The notes under the pieces are model-generated. The model had not been told where the DNA came from, did not search any database, and saw only the letters and a program-made list of their open reading frames with translations. Below are positions 1-9,123 of a stretch of DNA of 64,000 bases, one piece after another (position 1 is the stretch's first letter; every line of letters starts with the position of its first letter). The DNA is from Trichomonas vaginalis G3. Its lineage: Eukaryota; Parabasalia; Trichomonadida; Trichomonadidae. A program made the translations under genes and the position numbers. Location of the stretch: NCBI RefSeq assembly GCF_026262505.1, contig NC_067208.1, positions 11,665,962 through 11,729,961 of the forward strand, read 5' to 3'.

Positions 1-204
1 ATACTGCTCGTTTGTTTCATCTTTCGCACTACAGTCTAAATTACTTGTTAAAAGTTCTTGCTTAATTCTTTGTATTTCTGTCTCAAAAGTATATGAAGAA
101 GGAATGAAGCTTTTCATCTCTACTAACATAGATGTTGGATTCATAACTAAAGAGTTTGGTGAAGTTGTTGTTTGAAGTGTTGTAGAACCTATTGTTGAAA
201 TCAT
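1..204 (-). CDS. Hypothetical protein of segment A, N-terminal part only
   Basis: An open frame begins at an ATG whose first base is 204 and runs off the left edge, giving 68 residues. The start is rich in Ser and Thr (MISTIGSTTLQTTTSPNS), followed by a more charged stretch. I do not recognise it. The upstream sequence is a long T-rich, A-rich tract like those before other genes of these elements, which supports it as a real element gene. Its role is unknown; a structural or fibre-associated protein is only a guess from its position. Confidence 0.4.
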   Translation of the reverse strand, partial: MISTIGSTTLQTTTSPNSLVMNPTSMLVEMKSFIPSSYTFETEIQRIKQELLTSNLDCSAKDETNEQY

Positions 205-310
205 ATCTTTTATACAAAATAAAAAAAATAAATAAAAATAAAACTAACTTTATTTTTTTCTATCTTAAGGAAATTCATGAAAATTCACGAGAAAGCAAAA
301 GCAATCTGAG

Positions 311-321
311 CCGCTAAGCGG
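311..321. repeat. GC palindrome CCGCTAAGCGG
   Basis: One of four short palindromes of form CCGCWAWGCGG in the element DNA (others at 8336, 14995 and 21129). It is followed by GTGAGGGTGAG, and similar G-rich tails follow the copies at 8336 and 14995. In DNA this AT-rich the motif stands out. Confidence 0.6.
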
Positions 322-334
322 TGAGGGTGAGAAA

Positions 335-387
335 ACAGGTGAGAAAACAGGTGAAATCTCACCTCTTCACCTAAAATATATTTTTGT
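335..387 (+). repeat. Direct repeat with GGTGAAATCTCACC near-palindrome, copy 1
   Basis: Contains ACAGGTGAGAAAACAGGTG, then a near-palindrome GGTGAAATCTCACC and CTTCACCTAAA, ending in TATTTTTGT. A closely related copy lies at 8985-9035 in the same orientation. Both sit beside gene ends in segment A, so a role in transcript ends or replication is possible but unproven. Confidence 0.5.
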
Positions 388-1361
388 CTGATTTACATCC
401 TCCTTCATATCTTACTTTATAAGTGTCATCGTTTGTGTTATAGCCAAGTATTTCAATAACCACTCCTCGCTTTGCTTCGTCAATGGTTTCAGCAAGTTTG
501 CCATTACTACTTTCGACTAATTTATGACGAGGGTAAAATGCTATGGAGTCGTCAGCAGCTTTTATAAGATATCCATTACCTTGTGTAGAGTCTACGATAT
601 AATAGTTTCTACTTAACCTTAAACGTTTCTTTGTCAACGGTTTGTCGTCAAGAACTACACGAACTTTTGTACCAGGAATGAGGGTAAATTGTGTTGAATT
701 TCTGATATTTTGTGTTTGGCTTCGTTTCTTTTGTATATACTTTTCTTCTTGTTGTTGTGTCATTGAATTTGGTGTATGCCCTGTTGTAGAATGTGTTGAG
801 GAATTGTAAACTTCGGTGAAATGTTCATTGTTTCTTCGGTAAAGTCTCGCTCTTGGTTTAAATCTCTGAGAGTCCTTATGAAGCGGTTTATGATGCCGAG
901 TATGTTATGTTATGGTCTTCAGTAGTGTAGTGAGTTATGTTATGCTTAATGAGAAATTCTGTGATTTCATTGCTGAGGTATGCACTGTCTTGGTCTGATG
1001 TTAAAGTACTTGGGCTATGTTCTGCTACAAACTTTTGTAAAACTCTTAACACTTCACGAGTTCCTTTATTTTTCATTGGATATGCATATGCTTTACGAGT
1101 GTTAACATTAATGAAGATGAGGAATGGTTTATGTCCTCCTTTTCTGCTTTGAATGAGAGTGTCAAATTGGTATGCGTCAGGAGCGTTGGAGTAAATTGGT
1201 AAAAAGTAGTCGTAAGGGTTTATTTTTGTTTGATGTACAACATTTTTGTCAAAGAACCTTTTCACTTCAGCTCTGTTAGTAAATCCCCAACTCTTTGCAG
1301 CTTCATTGAATTTCTTAAATGACCTCCATGGATGTTGTTCGAATAATTCTTTCAAGCTCAT
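371..1361 (-). pseudogene. Retrovirus-type (DDE) integrase remnant, segment A
   Basis: Pieces of a Polinton integrase. One part shows a catalytic-core pattern: an aspartate in DAYQFDTLIQ, then strands with FLIFINVNTRKAYAYP, and a second aspartate in LTSDQDSAYLS. The other part resembles the small C-terminal SH3/chromodomain-like region, with TKVRVVLDDKPLTKKR. Polinton integrases insert the linear element into the chromosome. The start at 1361 follows ATAAATG, the start context common in these elements. The gene is broken, with about one break. A long integrase of a different lineage lies in segment B at 13322-14881. Confidence 0.75.
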
Positions 1362-1395
1362 TTATGTAAAGTTAAAGATTTTATTCAAGGCTCAA

Positions 1396-1424
1396 GCGCG
1401 TTCATTGAACGCGGTACCATGCGA
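1396..1424. repeat. Hairpin GCGTTCATTGAACGC at fibre gene end
   Basis: The palindrome GCGTTC-ATT-GAACGC covers the last codons and stop of the fibre gene. The same hairpin covers the stop of the second fibre gene near 18434-18455. It could act as an RNA 3' end signal, or simply be conserved along with the coding region. Confidence 0.5.
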
Positions 1425-4410
1425 ATATAGTCACAAATGGTGGCATATAATCTGCACCCGAGCCTGTTGGATTTGTTGTGAAAGTGTGTGAATGATTTCC
1501 TGTGGTTCCACAGAAAATACCTGCGCTTGAATCTACTGGGTCGCTTGAAATATCATATCTATTCATTCCCTGTCTATCCGAACCTGCTGCAAGATTTGTA
1601 TAACCTCTTTTTGTTATTGAATGTGAATGATTACCTGTTGTGTTTGTAGTTCCCGTATGAGTGTGCGGTGGAAGGTTTGCTTCTTTAATTTTCTTCGAAC
1701 CTCCTGTTTGCTTTGAATATCTAGCACAGTATAAGAATTTATCTACAATCTGCTTCCACATACCAAAACCTAAAACTGTTTCTGGATTTGTTGAGTTCAT
1801 TGACGTATAAATAGAGCCAACAGGATATAATGTTTGAAGAATCTGAGCCTTCATTGTTTGAAGTTCATGTTTAACGTTTATAACTTTATTGCCATCTTCG
1901 ATATTTATATTGTTTGTTATTAAACCATTAGGAAAAGTAGGAGGATAAATTCTTTGTTCTTGTACAGTTGCACCGTTTCTTCCTGTTTTTGTTACTATTT
2001 CGATGCATGCTTTAATTTCTTTAATGTTGATTGTTTGAAATTCTTCATGTGTATGGTTCTTGTCGGCTTTTCCATTAAGCGCAGCATTTACTTCCGACTT
2101 CTTTGCATAATTTTCATCTACATAAGTTTTGTCGGCTTTCTTATCTAACATTGCTGGTAGTTCATATGCTTCAAAGTTTCTGGCATGATCTTCAATATTC
2201 CTGCAACTGTTATCTAAATTGTTTAGTGTATCTTTTACGCTTGTACTTGGATTCTCTAAAGGTGCACTTGAACCAAGGGTATAGTTCAATATTATGTCGT
2301 CTGCTCTAACAGTAGTGAAGGATTCATGTGTATGGTTCTTGTCAGCTTTACTATTTAATGTAGCTTGAAGTTCATTTATATCGGAGATATTGTGTTTATG
2401 AGATTTCAAAACTTTGTTCATTGCTTCGAGTTCAACTTTGTCAGCTTTACTTTTAATAGCATCTTCAAACGTTATTTTTGCCTTAACTCTCAATGTAAAT
2501 CTTGGTTCAACTAATACACCGTTAACATTGAAAGTAGAGGCATAAATTTCACCAGAATAACCAAATGCTTCTGGTGCTTTAGCTACATCATACTGTACAG
2601 TACAGCTTATGTCATAACCTTTAGCACGAATGTATTTATATCTTCTTTCATTAACATTTTTTGTCTTCGCTTCATCACTTCGTGTTAAATATCCATGGTA
2701 GTCCGTTATAATCTGTTCGTCTGAAGTTATATAATGAACGTGGTTCTTGACTTTATCACTCAGAGCTAAAAGCTCATTTTTGTCTGCTTTTTCGGCTAAT
2801 TTCTCATTAACATCATTCACTTCTAATTCAACTCTTCCGCCAGAACTCTTATTATCATTAATCTTTTTCATTAATTCGGTAATTACGTCATAAAGACTAT
2901 ATTCTGTTTTCGGTTTTGTAAATAATGAGTCAAAATTTCTTTTCATCATTACATCGCTGACATTAATGATATCACCAATTCCTTTTTCATTTATTCTCTT
3001 CATTAATTCTGCAATAATGACGAATATATAATCTGTTAATTTATTCTCTTCATCGAGGGTTATAGAATGTTTTGAAATTGAATCATTAACTCCTCTAAAT
3101 AAATCAATAACTTCAGGATACACGTTTTTAATGTCTCGAATAACCCGACCAGTATCCTGTTGTTCATGTTCTTCGTTCCCGTCGTTACGTGGTTTTATAT
3201 CTCTAACCATCATCAACGCAGCCATAACCGGAGGGTTTGTTGCTATCTGTTCGAAAATCTGACCGTTATGTATGGTATATCTAAATAATTCTCTTGTGTT
3301 TGTTAAAACATTTGAAACAAGTCTTTTAAAACCATCTACAAAATTTCCTGTTTCACCTAATGTTCTTGCAGCATTTACAAGCTCACCCATTCCCGCTTTT
3401 GACCCCAAAAACGTCCATATTGCATTTATTTCACTCTGTATTGTTGTCCATTCAGCAAAATTAATACCCGCATTCGCTAAGCTGAAAATGAAATTCAGTG
3501 GATCGAACTTAATTCCACCTTCTTTTTCAATTTCAACGAACTCACTAACATGAGATTTTAAGTATTCTTTCGTTAAAATTGTTTTCCCCGATGTTATGTC
3601 ATTAACGAAACTATCACCGTCAAAAGTTAACGAATTCAATTTCGTCGTTGATGCTTTTATTTCATACACCGCTTTATTGATAGTTTTTGGCTCACCTTCT
3701 TTAGAAGCATATGAAACATTAATGAATGAATTATATGTATTCGTGAATGAATTAAAATCAATGATTTTCATTAATGACGCCTTTAATGATTCATTTACTG
3801 TCGAATCCCTTAAAGCAATTACTGAACTGTCATTTATGAAAGGTACACTGCAAACCGTCGAGTTTGGATCAAATGCTGTAGTTGGTGCAGGAATATTAAT
3901 GATATAAGTCATTAAATCATTAAGTGACGTAAATAATGTTGTCGTTTTTGATTTAATTTCTTTAGCATCTGTTATATACGGTAATTTTATTTCTGTAGTT
4001 TCTGAATTAAAGATATTCGCTAAAATGTTTTGTAAACTGTTTTGAACAGCTGTGTAAACCGTTGAATCCGGAACTCTTACGATTTCACCGTCCTTAATAA
4101 AAGGCATTGCACATGGTGTAGTGCTTGGGTCAAATCTTTCGGGATTATAATTCAACATATATTCTAACGCTTCATATACAGACTTATATACTGTTGTGTC
4201 GTTCTTCATGACAACTTCACCATTTACAATGAATGGCATAGTACATGGAGTTAAAATAGGGTCAAACTTTTCATAGTCCTTCCATGTTATGTATTTCTCG
4301 GTATTTCCATCACTGATAACAATATATTTGTCAGTAAGTGTGAGAGAGTATTGACCAAAATATAAACGTTTAGCTCTGTCAGCTTCATACGCATATGCAG
4401 CTATACTCAT
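1402..4410 (-). CDS. Long fibre protein with phage-type tail-collar C-terminus
   Basis: An open frame of 1002 residues. Residues about 49-215 hold four related ~45-residue repeats with the pattern FDPxxTxCxMPFIxxGEVVxxxDSTVY. The middle is a mixed shaft with coiled-coil-like spacers and several KADKNHTHE motifs, as in phage tail fibres. The C-terminus (about 870-1002) has VGSIYTSMNSTNPE, a GFGMWKQI turn, QTGGSKKIKEANLPPHTHTG and the final MPPFVTIFAWYRVQ, which is the tail-collar/receptor-tip pattern of phage fibres. Such domains make trimeric tips that bind cell surfaces. It begins divergently from the gene at 4395, overlapping it by 16 bases. It is a likely host-recognition fibre of the virus-like particle. 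The frame looks whole. Confidence 0.75.
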   Translation of the reverse strand: MSIAAYAYEADRAKRLYFGQYSLTLTDKYIVISDGNTEKYITWKDYEKFDPILTPCTMPFIVNGEVVMKNDTTVYKSVYEALEYMLNYNPERFDPSTTPCAMPFIKDGEIVRVPDSTVYTAVQNSLQNILANIFNSETTEIKLPYITDAKEIKSKTTTLFTSLNDLMTYIINIPAPTTAFDPNSTVCSVPFINDSSVIALRDSTVNESLKASLMKIIDFNSFTNTYNSFINVSYASKEGEPKTINKAVYEIKASTTKLNSLTFDGDSFVNDITSGKTILTKEYLKSHVSEFVEIEKEGGIKFDPLNFIFSLANAGINFAEWTTIQSEINAIWTFLGSKAGMGELVNAARTLGETGNFVDGFKRLVSNVLTNTRELFRYTIHNGQIFEQIATNPPVMAALMMVRDIKPRNDGNEEHEQQDTGRVIRDIKNVYPEVIDLFRGVNDSISKHSITLDEENKLTDYIFVIIAELMKRINEKGIGDIINVSDVMMKRNFDSLFTKPKTEYSLYDVITELMKKINDNKSSGGRVELEVNDVNEKLAEKADKNELLALSDKVKNHVHYITSDEQIITDYHGYLTRSDEAKTKNVNERRYKYIRAKGYDISCTVQYDVAKAPEAFGYSGEIYASTFNVNGVLVEPRFTLRVKAKITFEDAIKSKADKVELEAMNKVLKSHKHNISDINELQATLNSKADKNHTHESFTTVRADDIILNYTLGSSAPLENPSTSVKDTLNNLDNSCRNIEDHARNFEAYELPAMLDKKADKTYVDENYAKKSEVNAALNGKADKNHTHEEFQTINIKEIKACIEIVTKTGRNGATVQEQRIYPPTFPNGLITNNINIEDGNKVINVKHELQTMKAQILQTLYPVGSIYTSMNSTNPETVLGFGMWKQIVDKFLYCARYSKQTGGSKKIKEANLPPHTHTGTTNTTGNHSHSITKRGYTNLAAGSDRQGMNRYDISSDPVDSSAGIFCGTTGNHSHTFTTNPTGSGADYMPPFVTIFAWYRVQ

Positions 4411-4781
4411 ATTTTAATGAGAATAAAATGTTGTTCTATTTGCAAAGTACAGACCCAAACGAATACGGGACAGTAAAGCTACAAACAAACTTAGGTCTAC
4501 AGAATGAGGCGCTTGCATTCAGAATGGTTGACTTCAATACTATCGCTTCATTCGTTATAACAGATGAAACAGATTTCATGGAGCTTGAAATAGATGGAAA
4601 GAAGCACGAAATAAGATTTCACAATAATGTAGAATATAAGATGGAAACATTAGCTGGAGTGTTAAATGCTCTCATAAATACTACAATAAACAAGGATAAC
4701 GAAGAAAACTTAATGAATGTTAAACTTATTGCAGGAGTTTTGAAGTTCAGTTATGCGAAGGAGTTTAAGATACAAGAATGA
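4395..4781 (+). CDS. Small structural-type protein of segment A (128 aa)
   Basis: 128 residues, no known domain recognised. It ends in an ATGA overlap with the next gene at 4778, so the two are tightly coupled. Its charged, strand-rich pattern (FMELEIDGKKHEIRFHNN) looks like the N-terminal half of the 180-residue protein at 20556-21098 in segment C, which sits in the equivalent position next to a fibre gene. I infer a capsid-associated or fibre-anchoring role. It is divergent from the fibre gene and shares its start region. Confidence 0.5.
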   Translation: MQLYSYFNENKMLFYLQSTDPNEYGTVKLQTNLGLQNEALAFRMVDFNTIASFVITDETDFMELEIDGKKHEIRFHNNVEYKMETLAGVLNALINTTINKDNEENLMNVKLIAGVLKFSYAKEFKIQE

Positions 4782-5203
4782 GTCATAGAGTACAACTTCT
4801 TTTGGGAGCATACCATATGACATTTCCTTTGAAAAGTGTTGACAAAACGATTGAGATGAAATCTGTTCCATACGTATGTTATGGTAATTGTTTGTACATT
4901 GAGTCAAAAATAGCTAATGTCACAGGTATTTCAGGAGTTAATAGTAAAGGTTCAGTAGAATATAAATCCTTCTGTTATGCAGTCAATTCAATGTTCATTC
5001 CAAACGTTCCTGTCATAGCAACTCATTTAGGTAAATGGGTTCGCATTAGTCCTCATAATTTGAAAGACATGCAATTCAGACTTGTTGACTTTCAAGGAGA
5101 GCCTGTAGAACTGAAGGCACCAGTGCGAATGACTGTTGAAGTTGACTTTTTAGAAAATATTAAATGCAACAGCTTACAAGAGAACTCAGAGCTAAAAATA
5201 TAA
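4778..5203 (+). CDS. Structural-type protein with 'IRFRLxD' C-terminal motif (141 aa)
   Basis: 141 residues. The end, with ISPHNLKDMQFRLVDFQGEP, matches the pattern SKDLSNIKFRITDLFD in the segment C protein at 20556-21098. Similar 'R(I/L)xD..G' endings are, from memory, common in uncharacterised Polinton structural proteins. Its start overlaps the stop of the preceding gene as ATGA, and its end overlaps the next gene by 40 bases. A minor virion protein is the best guess. The function is not established. Confidence 0.5.
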   Translation: MSHRVQLLLGAYHMTFPLKSVDKTIEMKSVPYVCYGNCLYIESKIANVTGISGVNSKGSVEYKSFCYAVNSMFIPNVPVIATHLGKWVRISPHNLKDMQFRLVDFQGEPVELKAPVRMTVEVDFLENIKCNSLQENSELKI

Positions 5204-5442
5204 AGTATGAATGTTATGTATTAGGTCATGAACTTTGGTTGTTGCTGTTTGATGAAACAAATGAGTTAGTTATGTCAGTCAAGAGAACAGAAAAATATTG
5301 TGTTAGTGAAAACTGCACCAAGTCAATAAGATTAGGTTTGCATTATGAAGATGATTCGATACTGTTGAAGAAGTTTTGGATAGATACTATAAGTTGCTTT
5401 AATTTACTAAAACATATTTCAAACAAAGCTTATATTCTGTGA
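5164..5442 (+). CDS. Hypothetical protein of segment A (92 aa)
   Basis: 92 residues, overlapping the preceding gene by 40 bases and the convergent gene at 5419 by 24 bases. No domain recognised. It has a hydrophobic strand (YVLGHELWLLLFDE) and several cysteines. The dense packing suggests a real element gene, but it could also be a chance frame. Confidence 0.35.
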   Translation: MQQLTRELRAKNIKYECYVLGHELWLLLFDETNELVMSVKRTEKYCVSENCTKSIRLGLHYEDDSILLKKFWIDTISCFNLLKHISNKAYIL

Positions 5443-6012
5443 AAGTTTTGTATACTCGTTCGAATATTTATACTTAAACTCAACTCCTGTAGTTCCTGGT
5501 GTTTCAATGATGCGGATGTTACCTATTTTCATGAATATTGGCGTTTGACCACAGCATTCGATTTCAGGGTCGAGATAGTCAATGACACATTGCTTTCCTG
5601 TTATTCGTGATATAACATTTTCAAGGTCCTCCTTTGTTAGAATTATTTGGTTCTTACTTATAAGATTTATCAAAAGCTTCTTATCGTCTTTGAGTAAAAT
5701 TGTTTGGTATAACTGAAGAAGGTAATGGTCTACGTTATCTGAAGGATTTGTTTGAACATTTATGTAAGGGTTGTCGTTGGCTTCTCTTGAAAGAATTTGG
5801 TCCAGTGGTGGATACTCTAACTTAACATCTGATGTAGCGTTAGCGTTTGAAGCTGTGTTTAAATTCACCGACTTAAGTTCTGGTTCTTTTTCTTTCAAAC
5901 ACTCTGAACTATAGTTCTTTATGACAATATTGTTTGTCGTTCGTGAGTCAACATTTGATGTTGGTTCAATTGGAACATTAACGGCACCAGCTAAGATGGA
6001 TTTGCTTCTCAT
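5419..6012 (-). CDS. CCG-motif hypothetical virion-type protein (197 aa)
   Basis: The N-terminal ~90 residues are Ser/Thr/Asn-rich and probably disordered. Residues about 95-185 form a conserved domain containing LINLISKNQIIL and ECCGQTPIFMKIGNIRII. The same domain, with SCCGTVAKI, occurs in segment C at 21790-22459, again beside the fibre module and on the same strand as its fibre gene. Two unlinked copies with conserved Cys-Cys-Gly support a real protein. The family is not recognised. Confidence 0.55.
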   Translation of the reverse strand: MRSKSILAGAVNVPIEPTSNVDSRTTNNIVIKNYSSECLKEKEPELKSVNLNTASNANATSDVKLEYPPLDQILSREANDNPYINVQTNPSDNVDHYLLQLYQTILLKDDKKLLINLISKNQIILTKEDLENVISRITGKQCVIDYLDPEIECCGQTPIFMKIGNIRIIETPGTTGVEFKYKYSNEYTKLSQNISFV

Positions 6013-6037
6013 TTCATATAGAATAAAAACCTTTTAT

Positions 6038-6439
6038 ATGTATGAAATGAACAATATACTCGACAAGGGTTTGAATGTAAAGCTAACGAATGAAAATATT
6101 GTTGAATTCACTGAGACAGGTGCTGTGTATAAAGATGTAGAACTACTGAACAAAAGAGCTAAGGGAAGAAGCAGGAACATGAACAAAGGGTGGAAGCCTA
6201 TAAAAATTTATGTCAATGATGGCTCAGGAGGTTCAAACATAAAGTATGCAGAAAGTTATAGAGTTTATGCTCTCAAAGGTGAAAAGCCTTCATTTAAGAA
6301 CAGCTATTCTAACGCATATCCTCAAAAGCTAACGGATGGGGAAGTGGATGATATGAATGACAGCAAAAATATTAACAGAAATGGCGACAGAGATGCATGG
6401 AATTTGTTTACCATCAGTCAATTGAAGGTTAAACTTTAA
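6038..6439 (+). CDS. Hypothetical protein of segment A (about 133 aa)
   Basis: An earlier ATG at 5921 exists in frame, but it would overlap the divergent gene at 5419-6012, so the ATG at 6038 (or 6047) is preferred. The protein is Lys/Asn-rich with basic centre KRAKGRSRNMNKGWKP and a polar tail. No domain recognised. It ends convergently, overlapping the ATPase remnant by four bases. Its slot matches the (+) gene at 21314-21793 in segment C, though I see no clear sequence similarity. Confidence 0.45.
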   Translation: MYEMNNILDKGLNVKLTNENIVEFTETGAVYKDVELLNKRAKGRSRNMNKGWKPIKIYVNDGSGGSNIKYAESYRVYALKGEKPSFKNSYSNAYPQKLTDGEVDDMNDSKNINRNGDRDAWNLFTISQLKVKL

Positions 6440-7319
6440 AACAATGTTGGTCGTTCCCATGGAATATTTTTGACTTTAATGGTATTAGTCATGATATGAA
6501 TCTCAAGGTATGAACGAGGAGAGATGAGAGACTTATATGCTTCCCAAATTTCTTCAAAAGGTAATGTTATACCTGACTGTTTCCAAATGAGTTCAATGTC
6601 ATAACGTGAGAAACCTTGAAAGATAACGAAGTCAGTTATGAGACGTTTTATGTTTAAAGCAAGAAAACGCCATGTTTGCATAAGTATTGCTACAGTTAAA
6701 TGGTAATGTCTGACTTTAGTTATGATGTTAGCTAATGGTGAGTCTGGTTTTGACACTAAACCTTTTCCGGCGAAGTCGTCACAAACGAGCAGAGTGTTTG
6801 AAGGATACTTTTTGAAGGGGTATTTTGAAAGTTTTGATAGAATGTAGTTTGTCAGTCGTTTCATATCGTAAACTCCTGAGTACTGACGTAAGTGGTGTTT
6901 GTCAATAATTCTTTCCATCTCCTCAGAAGTCTTTGCATTCCTGACTGTATGAACTCTACGATGGCATAATATTTCCTCTTACGTCGAATGTAACGTTGAA
7001 GAAATTCAATGAGTTCACTGTCTGGAACTTTAACGACAGAGGCTTGAACTTTTGGCATAAATGTTTTCGCTGTTGAATCCATAGAGTCTGAAGTTGCTGA
7101 TATAATGATTTGGTCATAATATGAGTCATTTCCTAAACGTTCTGTTATGAGTATATGACGAATGAGGTTAAATGTCTTACCTGAACCCATCTTTCCACAA
7201 TAGAAATAACACCATTTGAACAGAATCATAATCTTTGCTAAAGGAAGAATAAGAGAAGAGTTAAGTTTGTCTGTGGTTTCATTCATGTCTTCATCTACGT
7301 CATGTATTAAATGCTTCAT
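6436..7319 (-). pseudogene. Packaging ATPase (A32/FtsK-HerA type) remnant, segment A
   Basis: Pieces of a genome-packaging ATPase. A P-loop is visible in YCGKMGSGKTFNLIRH, and a later part contains LLVCDDFAGKG (Walker B-like) and VAILMQTWRFLALNIKRLITDFVIFQGFSRYDIELIW, printed here only as a landmark for the conserved sensor and C-terminal region. The C-terminal pattern FIFSGFSRQQL of the intact segment B copy matches the same place. In Polintons and NCLDVs this enzyme pumps DNA into the capsid. The gene is broken, with about one break. Confidence 0.75.
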
Positions 7320-7335
7320 TTTATCTCCATTAAAA

Positions 7336-8214
7336 ATGCAAGTCAGAAATATTCAGAACATAGCACCGAGTCTAACTGACAAGAGTATAAAGATATACTA
7401 TGAACACGTTATGATGAAACCACCAAAATTCAAGAAAGTCAGTATACTTATGAATATCCAAGACACTGGGTAGAGTATGTAGGAGGTGAGAAAGCTATTG
7501 AAATCAGACAGGTTCGAAGTATTCCAGCAGGAAGAACAATATTATTGAAGAACTTTAATGTTTTGAGATATAATGATGAAACAAAGAAGCAAGATAGTTT
7601 CCCTGTTGCTGTGTATGTGAACTTAGATACAGGAGATGACATGAAAGTTTTTAACACAAAGCTTCAAACGGTAGTGAGAGAACAACTTACTGCGAAGGAC
7701 ACCATTACCTTCAGAAGTTACCATAGCATATAATTTTGAAACAAACTCAATAGATTTTAAAGTCATCTCTGCAAAGAAGTCAGGATTTACATTTAATGAA
7801 GCAGATGTATATTCAAATGAAAACTTCAAAGCTATTGCATGGTTAGATAATGACGATTGCTTTAAGAAAATCTTTAAATTCAGTGACTCAAAGATGTCAA
7901 TAGATGACCTTCGTGGAATGTTACCATCGACGTTTACAGTAGAAGGTTCAGCAGGATTGCTTACAAGATTGTCAATTGGTGGCATTTGGTCTCGTGAGAA
8001 CATTGTTATAAAATCCAGTATAAGTGAATTTGCTGAAGAATCTATATTATGTCTTTCAAACTATATGTATTCGCCGCCGAAGCATTATAGTATAACAAAC
8101 TTTGTCAGTAAGTTTAACATAAGACTTGTCGAACCTTCTTCAATGAAAGATGTTGTGCTACCTAAAGATGGAAAGGATGGACTCATTATTGAGATGATTT
8201 TAATTGCATATTAA
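7336..8214 (+). pseudogene. Structural-type protein remnant, segment A
   Basis: Pieces of a protein that I do not recognise by family, beginning MQVRNIQNIAPS. Parts read IRQVRSIPAGRTILLKNFNVL and MLPSTFTVEGSAGLLTRLSIGG, and the end VVLPKDGKDGLIIEMILIAY is strand-rich. It lies directly after the divergent ATPase remnant, where capsid genes sit in segments B and C, so a capsid component is plausible but unproven. Broken, with about two breaks. Confidence 0.45.
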
Positions 8215-8373
8215 ATGAGCTTGTTCTTAAAGGTCATTCATGATGAAATAACTGTTGTAGAAGATGTTAGCAATTGTTCAGACATTTTATTGAGAATAGA
8301 TGAGATAAGAAAGAAGTTAGATAGACCGCAAAGCGGTGAGGGCGAAGCCGTGAGAATGTTTATGTTTCATTGA
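8215..8373 (+). CDS. Small hypothetical protein (52 aa) carrying a GC palindrome
   Basis: Starts at TTAAATG, where the preceding stop TAA and the ATG abut. It encodes MSLFLKVIHDEITVVEDV and ends in MFMFH. The palindrome CCGCAAAGCGG at 8336 lies inside the frame and is read as RPQSGEGEAV. It is too short for a confident call and may be what remains of a longer gene. Confidence 0.3.
   Translation: MSLFLKVIHDEITVVEDVSNCSDILLRIDEIRKKLDRPQSGEGEAVRMFMFH
8336..8346. repeat. GC palindrome CCGCAAAGCGG
   Basis: Second of four CCGCWAWGCGG palindromes, followed by TGAGGGCGAAGCCGTGAG. It sits inside the small frame at 8215. Confidence 0.6.
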
Positions 8374-8438
8374 CTTTCTCCAGTAACGAGAACTTTTATG
8401 AGATAATATTGAAGAGAGATGATTTTAATATGGTGTAA

Positions 8439-8966
8439 ATGGTAGCTTGGGCAGCTTTAGGCGCAATGGGAACAAAAGCATTAGCATTTGGAGCAAAAGC
8501 ACTTGGAGCTTATGACGCAGTAAATAAAATGAGTGGAGGAGGGGTTTCGAAGACATTAGATGCAAATAAAGGGAAGATTGGAGGCTGGGTTGCAAAGAAG
8601 TTAAGATTAAATAAAATAGGGCTCATAAATAAAGCATCCAATTTGGTTGCGACTGAGTCAGAAAATGCTTTAGGAAAGGACGATGAGTTTGCAAAACACG
8701 CAAAAGACTTTAATGACCAGATGAAAGGTGAAACAATGCATTTAAATAGAGTCGATGGAACTAAAGAAAATGTTTCTTCTCCACCAGCGGTTTATCCATA
8801 CGGACCTTATGGAATGTATGGAAACCCTTACGAAAGACCATTTGACCCATTGACTGGTGGAAGTAACTGGTATCATTACGGACGAAGAAGAAAGACAGTC
8901 AAGTTGGAGACAGACGTGAAGAAAGCAACTAAAAAGAAACCAAGGAAGAGAGTTATAAAGCAATGA
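8439..8966 (+). CDS. Basic amphipathic protein, possible minor core/cement protein (175 aa)
   Basis: The N-terminus is Ala/Gly-rich and amphipathic (MVAWAALGAMGTKALAFGAK). The middle is charged, followed by a Tyr/Pro/Gly-rich stretch (YPYGPYGMYGNPYERP) and a very basic tail (TKKKPRKRVIKQ). This layout recalls DNA-condensing or membrane-active minor capsid proteins of adenovirus-like viruses, but no homology is demonstrated. The start follows GTAAATG. It is followed by the second direct repeat with the GGTGAGATCTCACC palindrome. The frame looks whole. Confidence 0.5.
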   Translation: MVAWAALGAMGTKALAFGAKALGAYDAVNKMSGGGVSKTLDANKGKIGGWVAKKLRLNKIGLINKASNLVATESENALGKDDEFAKHAKDFNDQMKGETMHLNRVDGTKENVSSPPAVYPYGPYGMYGNPYERPFDPLTGGSNWYHYGRRRKTVKLETDVKKATKKKPRKRVIKQ

Positions 8967-8984
8967 ATTCAACAGGGTGAAAAA

Positions 8985-9035
8985 ACAGGTGAAACAAGAG
9001 GTGAGATCTCACCACTTCACCTAAATTTATTTTTG
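8985..9035 (+). repeat. Direct repeat with perfect GGTGAGATCTCACC palindrome, copy 2
   Basis: Same sequence type and orientation as 335-387, about 8.65 kb apart. Here the 14-base palindrome GGTGAGATCTCACC (9000-9013) is perfect, followed by ACTTCACCTAAATTTATTT. It lies just downstream of the gene ending at 8966. Confidence 0.55.
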
Positions 9036-9104
9036 TGCTATGTTTTCATACGTGTGAGGGTGGTGATATCATTTATTTTTTATTTTATTTTTATTTTATT
9101 TTTA

Positions 9105-9123
9105 TTTTATTTTTATATAAATG
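9105..9123 (+). promoter_or_regulatory. Element-type start context TTTTATTTTTATATAAATG
   Basis: The 19 bases ending at the start codon of the 108-residue gene are identical to those at 13306-13324 and to the complement of 15361-15379, upstream of unrelated genes. It does not contain the trichomonad Inr (TCAYW). It is likely an element-specific promoter or translation context, as TAAATG is in poxvirus late promoters. Confidence 0.55.
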
